A stretch of 8,749 nucleotides of DNA from Oscillospiraceae bacterium (GTDB lineage Bacteria; Bacillota; Clostridia; Oscillospirales; Ruminococcaceae). Positions 1 to 5,806 of this stretch are shown in pieces. The DNA lies in contig JAIDPG010000026.1 in NCBI GenBank assembly GCA_029062865.1, positions 1-8,749 on the forward strand, in the 5' to 3' direction. The stretch's first letter is position 1, and each line of letters begins with the position of its first letter. Under the pieces are notes generated by a model that saw only the letters and a list, made by a program, of their open reading frames with translations, did not search any database and had not been told where the DNA came from. The translations under genes and the position numbers were made by a program.

Positions 1-44
1 ATTTAAAATAGGGTAATACTTTTTGAATTAAATAACAAATTCCG

Positions 45-60
45 GGCGGCGGGAGCCGTT
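45..60 (+). other. small GC-rich hairpin in the leader of the first gene
   Basis: Bases 45-50 can pair with 55-60 (four G-C pairs plus two G-U wobbles in RNA) around a GGGA loop, which fits the GNRA tetraloop pattern. It lies about 20 bases before the ribosome binding site of the first gene and stands out as GC-rich after a very AT-rich first 40 bases. It could be the end of an upstream transcript or a leader structure. No T-run follows it directly, so it is not a convincing terminator. The rest of 1-96 shows no complete promoter and no gene end that can be supported. Confidence 0.25.
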
Positions 61-81
61 GCCCCGTGAGTTTGTATTTTT

Positions 82-87
82 GGAGGT
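82..87 (+). promoter_or_regulatory. ribosome binding site fixing a TTG start
   Basis: GGAGGT lies 9 bases before the TTG at 97, ideal Shine-Dalgarno spacing. No ATG or GTG with comparable spacing lies in this frame, so it decides the TTG start of the helicase-like gene. Confidence 0.75.
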
Positions 88-96
88 GCTTTCGTT

Positions 97-2061
97 TTGA
101 GCAACTTTAAGTGGATGCCTTTGGCGTGTCTGAATCTGTCGGCGGTAAATCTCGCCGCGGCGGAAAAGCTCCGCAGCTTCGGGTTTGTCGTAAACTGCGG
201 CGAGTTCGGGCAGGAGAAGTATACAAAAGCCTCGCTTGGGATCTATGACGTTCTGGCGGCAAAGGAAAACCCGAATATCCTCATCATATCCGACTCCGCG
301 ACGGCTTACAGCTGGTACAGAGTTCTGGTGACGGGCATCGGCGCGGACTTCAAGATAATCACGGGCGCGGCGGATCCGCTTGTTTATTTCAACGAGCAGA
401 GCGCGGGCTTGTACATTATTTCAAGCGAGACGCTTTTCAGGGAGAACGTACTTAAGACCAAGCTCGGGCGGCGCTTCGTGTGGGATCTGGTCATCATCGA
501 CGAGGAGATGAACGCGGGCGTTCCCGATTACAGGAAATACCGCGAGAATTTCGCGTGGACAGCCGACAGGATGATGATAAACACGCCGTTCCCCGCGAGA
601 ACGGAGGACGACCGCCGCGAGCTTTGCGAGCTTATCAAAGCCGTGCTCGACAACAGCGAGCTTTCCGCGAACGCCGATAAGGTTACGTTTGACGCTTCGG
701 CGGCGCGTATGAACGAGGGTTTGCCCGTTATGCGCTACTTTGACAAGAGCGTTTACACCGGCGACGCGAAGCGGAACGTCACATTTGTGGACTACGGCTT
801 CTCGGACGAGACGATGCAGAACCTACGCAGGCGCGTTGACCTGCGCTCGGGGCTTCCGACTTACCTCTACGGCGGCAACGTTTTCGAGGGCTTTGACTGC
901 GAGAAGTACGAGAAGGAGAAGAAAATCTACTTAAAGCCGTTCTACACGCGCTCGGACGTTGAGGATCTGAGAACGTTCGACAAGAAGCTCGACGCGATGC
1001 TTAAGGTCTGCGGAGAGATTATGGACGACCCGCAAAGCCGCATGATGATTTACGTCTGCGACAAAAACACGATGGACTACATCGGCAAGGCGCTCACGTG
1101 CCTTTACGGCGCGGACGTTCACGTGGCACGCGAGGAGCTGAATAGGAACGACGAGATAAAGCGCAAGCTTTCCGTTGACGGCGCCGCGCCGCTGCCGAGG
1201 ATAGTGATCGGCACGGACAGCCTCGGCACGTCCGGCGACGACATTGAGAACATCACGCACATTGTTAACTACGAACTGCCGATGACGCCGGTGCTGTTAG
1301 AGCGCAGAATGACGCGCCACGGCGGCGACGAAAGCAAGCGGAAGTTTATGATTTTCAGAGACTCCAACAAGCTGTTCGACAGCTGTATGCTTGATAAGGT
1401 GCTGTATTTGCAGCTTGAAACGGCGTTCTGCGGGGAGCTGCCCGCGCGGAATATCCTCCTGGATATTCCGGAGAAGGCGGAGTGCGTAAACGGCTTGATT
1501 TCCGATTTGAAATACACGCGCGACTACGCGAAGCAGGTTGACAACTGTCTTGATCTTATCAAGAAAGTCAAGTGCGAGTACACGATCCCCGCGACGGGGA
1601 AAATCACGAACAGCAAGCAGCTTGCGGAGTTCGCGAGCGCGATGCTGGGGCATATTTACAAGCTGCTCGGGCTTTCGGATACGTCGGCAGACGACGACAT
1701 CGCCGCGGCGATGGGCGGGCTCGACGGGCTGTGCGTAATAAACGGCGGCAAGCTTGAAACCGCGCCCGAAAGGGAGGATATGGCGAAGTCCTTCGAGGAC
1801 GACGGCTACACCAATCTCCCGTTCGCGGCGGAGGCGGTGATCGGTCTGGCAGAAGCCAAGAACGCCATCGACGAGCTCCACAACAGCGAGAAGAGCGAGA
1901 ATTTCCATCTCAAGATAAAGCAGGAGATCTCTGAGCTTGAGGACGGAATTCAGTATCCGGTTCTGTTCGGCATCTGGAAATACAGAGCAAAGGAAAGCGA
2001 CGTAAATCGCTCCGACCGCTCGTTCAAGGATTACATTAAAATTTACAACGACGGAATATAA
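97..2061 (+). CDS. SNF2-like superfamily II helicase homologue with degenerate Walker A
   Basis: A 654-residue, apparently cytosolic protein resembling SNF2/DEAD-like ATPases. The N-terminal lobe shows a strand like motif Ia (ILIISDSAT, about residues 60-70), the SNF2-style stretch YIISSETL, then WDLVIIDEE with D135-E136 as the Walker B/motif II pair. The C-terminal lobe shows IGTD (371-374), a motif V-like loop, the strand HIVNYELP (388-395), and a motif VI-like ERRMTRHGG (402-410) where SNF2 proteins have EQRIGRIGR. The expected Walker A (GLGKT) aligns with G38-Q-E-K41-Y: the lysine is kept, but the second glycine and the threonine are lost. DEAH has become DEEM. ATP hydrolysis is therefore doubtful, and it may be a pseudo-helicase or DNA-binding platform. 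Residues about 450-654 match nothing I recognise. No nuclease motif, signal peptide or membrane segment is visible. The TTG start is set by GGAGGT at 82-87. It is probably co-transcribed with the GHKL ATPase gene 108 bp downstream. The family call is fairly firm; the function is unknown. Confidence 0.75.
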   Translation: MSNFKWMPLACLNLSAVNLAAAEKLRSFGFVVNCGEFGQEKYTKASLGIYDVLAAKENPNILIISDSATAYSWYRVLVTGIGADFKIITGAADPLVYFNEQSAGLYIISSETLFRENVLKTKLGRRFVWDLVIIDEEMNAGVPDYRKYRENFAWTADRMMINTPFPARTEDDRRELCELIKAVLDNSELSANADKVTFDASAARMNEGLPVMRYFDKSVYTGDAKRNVTFVDYGFSDETMQNLRRRVDLRSGLPTYLYGGNVFEGFDCEKYEKEKKIYLKPFYTRSDVEDLRTFDKKLDAMLKVCGEIMDDPQSRMMIYVCDKNTMDYIGKALTCLYGADVHVAREELNRNDEIKRKLSVDGAAPLPRIVIGTDSLGTSGDDIENITHIVNYELPMTPVLLERRMTRHGGDESKRKFMIFRDSNKLFDSCMLDKVLYLQLETAFCGELPARNILLDIPEKAECVNGLISDLKYTRDYAKQVDNCLDLIKKVKCEYTIPATGKITNSKQLAEFASAMLGHIYKLLGLSDTSADDDIAAAMGGLDGLCVINGGKLETAPEREDMAKSFEDDGYTNLPFAAEAVIGLAEAKNAIDELHNSEKSENFHLKIKQEISELEDGIQYPVLFGIWKYRAKESDVNRSDRSFKDYIKIYNDGI

Positions 2062-2066
2062 ACCGG

Positions 2067-2102
2067 TTTTTCATTTCCCTGCCGGAGCTGGGAAATGAAA
2101 AA
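2067..2102 (+). repeat. perfect 13-bp inverted repeat between the two ATPase genes
   Basis: TTTTTCATTTCCC at 2067-2079 is exactly complementary to GGGAAATGAAAAA at 2090-2102, with a 10-base loop. It begins 5 bases after the stop codon of the helicase-like gene. The right arm ends in A's rather than a T-run on either strand, so it does not look like a standard intrinsic terminator. Possible roles are an mRNA processing or stability hairpin that sets the ratio of the two proteins, partial attenuation, or a binding site for a dimeric regulator. No promoter is visible between it and the next gene. Confidence 0.7.
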
Positions 2103-2169
2103 GTAATCAACATCGCCTCCCGCGCGGGTGGGTCGAAAATATTGCGCGGAGAAACGGGGATATGGGATA

Positions 2170-5100
2170 ATGAGCGGAAGCTATGACGCAGTTGAAAAGC
2201 TGCTCGGTGATTTTTTTGAGCGAAATACCGCGGGCGACAAAGAGGGCGCGCGGGCGGTCGTTGCCGACATAAAGCAAAAGCTGAAAAACGGCGAGTTCGA
2301 CAGCGCGCCGTTTAAGGACTATTTCAACAATCAGTTCGCGGGGCGCGGCGCGGCGAACGTAAACAGCATCTTCAAGGACTACCCGAGGGAGTCCATTGTA
2401 AGAGAGCTGCTGCAGAACGCGTTCGGGTGCGATTATGACGATCCGAACATCAAGATCATGATCGAGTTTCTCGACGAGGGACAGGTCAAGCTCACTTATA
2501 ATGAAATGGGCTTTAATCTTGAGCAGGTGTTCTACTATCTGTCCGTCGGCAGAAACGAGGGCGACAAGAAGCGCGAGGGTCGGTTCGGTTTGGGCGCGAA
2601 GAGCGTCTTCGCGAACGTCGACTGGTTCAAGATGCGCTCGAACGAATATTCGCTGCGCGTTGTAAACGACGAGGGCACGCTGAAGGTTCGCGAGCTGGAG
2701 CTGAACGGACAGCCGTTCGCGCACACGGAGGTTATCTTCGCGCTGCCGCTTGACGAGCAGAAAACGCTCCACGAGAATTTGACATCGCTTACATCCGCAA
2801 AGGGCAGCTACATCAATATGGTGGACTTGTGCTTTGCGTTCCTCAAGAAAAAGCACCTGAGATCCGCCGACACCGAGGAGTGCGCCGAGAGGACGTTCAA
2901 CGTCGCGGTTATCAACTACGGCAAGCCGGAGGTTGTATACAAGATCCAACGGATCCAGAAGGACGTGAACGATATTCCGAAGGTGCGCTTCTCCGAGAAC
3001 GGCAAGAGCGTCGCGGACTTTATCAGCGCGGAATACGACGGGTTTGTTTACCTTATTCCGTACGCGATTTCGGGCGCGAAGCGCGACGCGGCAAAGGTGC
3101 TGATGAGCAAGTACAACTACTTCTCGACGTTCGAGCTGACGGGCTTTGTAAACGCGGCTAATCAGAAATTCGTTGAGGATCAGCTGTCGGCGTTCTTCGT
3201 TTCCGTGCCGAACAAGTTCATCACGAACAACCGTTCGGGAATAAAGTACGACTCGCTTGAGGAGTGCTCGGAGAAGATAGAGCAGGGCATTATGAACGCC
3301 GCCGAGGAATACAAGCGGCTGTTCGTGCTGGAGCTCGCGCAGCGCGACGACAACCCGGAGCGTTATCAGCTCCGCCCGAAGCAGTATGTTTTCGAGTTCT
3401 TCTACAATTATATAAATACGACCGTGATCGCCAAGGGGCTTCGGGAGAAGTTCGGCGACAGTATGTCCATTCAGTTCCCGCATACCGAGGAGCCCGTGCT
3501 GTTCTCGAAGCTGCGCGACAACGGCTTCTTTACAGAGCACGACGACGTGACTAAAGAGGATCACGACGACGGCTCCGCGGCGAAGCTGCTCGAACAGGAC
3601 ATCGAGCAGATGAACGAGTGGTATGGCAAGGACGACAACCACGTGCTTGTGGCGCGGTATCAGTGGTCCGTTGCGGGCACCGACGAGGGCGGCGAGGAGT
3701 ATCTGTATTCGTTCTATCAGGACGGAAACCAATACTTTATGTCCTCCGACGGTAACATCAAGAAGCACAAGGACTACGAGCTTTCGCAGAGCTTCAAGAG
3801 CATCATCGCGCTGAAGCTGGGCGACAGTCTCCAGAGCGGCACTATCGTCGACGAGGATCAGTTCGCCAAGACGTTTGACATCATCGACCAGATGTTCGGC
3901 GAGAATTACCGCATCTCGATGAAGTACTTCCAGCTGGTCGTAACAAGCGGCACGGCGCAGCTTCAATTCGAGATCTCCAAAATCAACATCAACAACCTCA
4001 AAAAGGCGTTTGACGTGCTGCAATCGCACGAAATGCGCTTTGAGAACCACCAGATCTTCAACCAGATCTCCACGCTTATGGTGAACTCCTTCACCAACGG
4101 CAAGGACACCATTCAGTTCCTGAAGGAGATAAAGTCGCAGGGCGGCGAGATTTCGCTTGTGCTCGACATCAACAAGCGCTATCGCTTCTCGGTTTACGGC
4201 AAGCAGTTTATGATTCCGCCGAACATCTCGACGGCAGACTTGCTGGATATAATCGGCGACGTTTACGCACTTATTGAAAGCGGACTGCTTAACAAGCGCG
4301 TGTTCGACTTTGTGTTCACGGCGGGCAGATTTACCTTCGACACGGGTGACGTGCTCTCTGTGCTGCCGATAAAGGGCGGCGAAGCGGAGGTTGAAGAAAC
4401 CCTCGCGAAGATTTACGTCTGCGACCTTGGGCTTGACAAGATAGCGCTGCTTGACGCGGACGACAAGCTCCAGAAGATCGTGACGCTCTCCGCGCCGATC
4501 GCTCCCGAGGATAAGCAGGCGGCGGCGAAGTTTATCATTCTGCGCGACGGAATGAGCAAGCCGCAGTTCGCGGATTTCGCGGAGTTTATTCTCACCGGCG
4601 AAAGCAAAAACCGCCTGCGCGCGCTTTACGGCGGCGCGGAGGAGCCGAACCTCCTCCTTATCGACCAGTTGCCGTATTACTACAAGCCCGTGCCGACGAT
4701 CAGCCACGCGGAGTTTGATTACCTGTGCGAGCAGGTGAGAAGAATAGCGCCTTACGAGCGGTCTAATCCCAAGGCGTACCGCAACTATTTCGCACGCGAC
4801 GTAAACGCCAAGCTTTACGGCTACGGCGGCGTTTGCCCGTGCTGCGGCTACGAAACGGGAATTCTCAACAGCTTTGAAGTAAAGCGCTTCTCGATTGGCT
4901 TGATGAACGGCGAAAAGGAGCAGAAGTTCAACTTTTCGCTGTATCTCTGCCACAACGACGCTGCGGCGGCTTCGGGCTGGCTTATCGACGACGTGAGCAT
5001 CGGCGGTATGACGCCGTTCAAGTGGCTTGAGGAGATTTCGCAGATAGACCGTCTCCCGCCCGAGTTCCTGTACTTCCGCGTTAAATATCGCCGCCAGATA

Positions 5101-5649
5101 AGCTACGATATCTGCCAGCCGAACCAGGACGGCGTTGTGCCGATAGAGACGGTATTCGAGGGCACGACGGAGGTCTTCGACGCGGTGCTCAGCCCAATGA
5201 TGGCGGCAAAGTGGTACGAGGACAACACCGGCGGAACGGCTGCGTTCGCGGAGCAGGAGAGAGCTGCTTCAAGACCCGCACCCGCTGCCTCTCCCGTATC
5301 TGAGGTTATACCGGAAAGTGCGCCGCAGGCAATTTCCGAAGCGCCCGCCTCGCTTGACGAGATGGTGATTATGGAAGAAAGCCCCGCGCCCGCTCCGAAG
5401 CCTGCGTCGACGCTCACCCAAAAGCCTAGCCTAGAGCCGATGACGAGCGAGATGGATGAAGCGAAGCCCGCGGCTCCCGCTTCGAGACCCGCACCCGCCA
5501 AGAAGCCCTCTCTCGAGCCGATGATGCCCGACGGTCACAAAAAGCCCGCTCAGCAGCACTCCAACCGAGAGATGAAGCCGCGCTATCCCGCCCCGGAGGG
5601 AGTTACTCCGAGAGGCAGCAGCAAGCCCAAAACAGAGCCGATGGGCTGA
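2170..5649 (+). CDS. GHKL/HSP90-like ATPase, sacsin/NOV-like, with cysteine cluster and repeat-bearing Pro/Ala tail
   Basis: A large protein (1159 residues) with an N-terminal GHKL ATP-binding domain. The N box is RELLQNAFG (78-86, E79 and N83). The G1 region is YNEMGF (110-115), the NExGF form known from sacsin/NO VEIN-type ATPases rather than the usual DxGxG. The G2 lid is GRFGLGAKSVF (137-147), and HTEVIF (185-190, T186) matches the last ATP-site motif. ATP binding looks intact. About 190-880 is a long middle part without a family I can name. C889-P-C-C892-G plus C927-H928 suggests a zinc-binding knuckle. From about 1031 the chain is Pro/Ala/Lys-rich and probably disordered, ending with three KPxxEPM repeats. 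I chose ATG 2170 because GGGGA at 2156-2160 is 9 bases upstream. An in-frame GTG at 2128 would add 14 residues but lacks a binding site. It follows the helicase-like gene on the same strand, suggesting a shared complex. No signal peptide or transmembrane segment. The ATPase-fold call is strong; the role is unknown. Confidence 0.8.
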   Translation: MSGSYDAVEKLLGDFFERNTAGDKEGARAVVADIKQKLKNGEFDSAPFKDYFNNQFAGRGAANVNSIFKDYPRESIVRELLQNAFGCDYDDPNIKIMIEFLDEGQVKLTYNEMGFNLEQVFYYLSVGRNEGDKKREGRFGLGAKSVFANVDWFKMRSNEYSLRVVNDEGTLKVRELELNGQPFAHTEVIFALPLDEQKTLHENLTSLTSAKGSYINMVDLCFAFLKKKHLRSADTEECAERTFNVAVINYGKPEVVYKIQRIQKDVNDIPKVRFSENGKSVADFISAEYDGFVYLIPYAISGAKRDAAKVLMSKYNYFSTFELTGFVNAANQKFVEDQLSAFFVSVPNKFITNNRSGIKYDSLEECSEKIEQGIMNAAEEYKRLFVLELAQRDDNPERYQLRPKQYVFEFFYNYINTTVIAKGLREKFGDSMSIQFPHTEEPVLFSKLRDNGFFTEHDDVTKEDHDDGSAAKLLEQDIEQMNEWYGKDDNHVLVARYQWSVAGTDEGGEEYLYSFYQDGNQYFMSSDGNIKKHKDYELSQSFKSIIALKLGDSLQSGTIVDEDQFAKTFDIIDQMFGENYRISMKYFQLVVTSGTAQLQFEISKININNLKKAFDVLQSHEMRFENHQIFNQISTLMVNSFTNGKDTIQFLKEIKSQGGEISLVLDINKRYRFSVYGKQFMIPPNISTADLLDIIGDVYALIESGLLNKRVFDFVFTAGRFTFDTGDVLSVLPIKGGEAEVEETLAKIYVCDLGLDKIALLDADDKLQKIVTLSAPIAPEDKQAAAKFIILRDGMSKPQFADFAEFILTGESKNRLRALYGGAEEPNLLLIDQLPYYYKPVPTISHAEFDYLCEQVRRIAPYERSNPKAYRNYFARDVNAKLYGYGGVCPCCGYETGILNSFEVKRFSIGLMNGEKEQKFNFSLYLCHNDAAAASGWLIDDVSIGGMTPFKWLEEISQIDRLPPEFLYFRVKYRRQISYDICQPNQDGVVPIETVFEGTTEVFDAVLSPMMAAKWYEDNTGGTAAFAEQERAASRPAPAASPVSEVIPESAPQAISEAPASLDEMVIMEESPAPAPKPASTLTQKPSLEPMTSEMDEAKPAAPASRPAPAKKPSLEPMMPDGHKKPAQQHSNREMKPRYPAPEGVTPRGSSKPKTEPMG
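5422..5643 (+). repeat. three KPxxEPM peptide repeats encoded in the tail of the GHKL ATPase
   Basis: The tail encodes KPSLEPM at residues 1085-1091 (5422-5442), KPSLEPM at 1112-1118 (5503-5523) and KPKTEPM at 1152-1158 (5623-5643), the last ending one residue before the C-terminus. The identical copies use different codons (AGC CTA versus TCT CTC for Ser-Leu), so the peptide rather than the DNA appears to be maintained. A second short element, ASRPAPA, also occurs twice (about 1033-1039 and 1104-1110). This looks like a multivalent short linear motif in a disordered linker, possibly a docking site for a partner. Confidence 0.75.
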
Positions 5650-5683
5650 TAGTTTTTAGTTTAATAGCAGTTAGTTGATAGTT
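5650..5683 (+). repeat. degenerate TAGTT heptad repeats after the GHKL gene
   Basis: TAGTT occurs at 5650, 5657, 5672 and 5679, mostly in steps of 7 or about twice 7 bases, in an AT-rich stretch between the stop codon and the terminator. It is short and imperfect and may be a worn-down tandem repeat with no function. Confidence 0.35.
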
Positions 5684-5713
5684 AATTCCCCCGCCTTAGG
5701 CGGGGGAATTTTT
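5684..5713 (+). terminator. intrinsic terminator of the ATPase pair
   Basis: AATTCCCCCGCC at 5684-5695 pairs perfectly with GGCGGGGGAATT at 5699-5710 around a TTA loop, and five T's (5709-5713) follow the GC core. It ends the transcript 35 bases after the GHKL stop and separates that unit from the signalling operon whose promoter starts 10 bases later. Confidence 0.9.
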
Positions 5714-5722
5714 GCGTCGGTA

Positions 5723-5751
5723 TTGACAAACGCAAAAACTTATGGTATAAT
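5723..5751 (+). promoter_or_regulatory. consensus sigma-A (sigma-70 type) promoter
   Basis: TTGACA at 5723-5728 and TATAAT at 5746-5751 match the housekeeping consensus exactly with the optimal 17-base spacer. Transcription should start near 5757-5759, giving a leader of about 50 bases before the TTG start at 5807. It drives the HD-GYP response regulator and Hpt genes. No obvious operator overlaps it, so high constitutive expression is likely. Confidence 0.92.
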
Positions 5752-5790
5752 TGTTATGTATAGTGGTGAAGTCCACGTTAAATTCTAACA

Positions 5791-5796
5791 AGGAGG
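5791..5796 (+). promoter_or_regulatory. ribosome binding site favouring a TTG start
   Basis: AGGAGG lies 10 bases before TTG 5807 but 16 bases before the in-frame ATG at 5813. Spacing therefore favours the TTG start, which adds only two residues. Confidence 0.7.
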
Positions 5797-5806
5797 CTAT
5801 TGCGCT

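Noticed and set aside
23..51. TTGAAT at 23-28 as a -35 box for the first gene
   Set aside because: At 17 bases downstream there is only GC-rich sequence and no -10-like hexamer.
1297..1908. 203-codon minus-strand open frame inside the helicase-like gene
   Set aside because: Overlaps a real coding region completely and shows composition-driven Arg/Val/Leu repeats.
2128..2169. GTG 2128 as the start of the GHKL ATPase, adding 14 residues
   Set aside because: No Shine-Dalgarno sequence precedes it (a CCCGCGCGGG palindrome lies there), while ATG 2170 has GGGGA at good spacing.
2162..2170. Minimal ATG-GGA-TAA upstream frame whose stop overlaps ATG 2170
   Set aside because: The GGGGA is only 1 base before this ATG, so it is unlikely to be translated. 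Probably chance.
2107..4953. 948-codon open frame on the minus strand opposite the GHKL ATPase gene
   Set aside because: It is a mirror of GC-rich codon use on the + strand. The product is a monotonous Leu/Val/Arg/His-rich sequence with no domain motifs, whereas the + strand shows clear GHKL boxes and a ribosome binding site.
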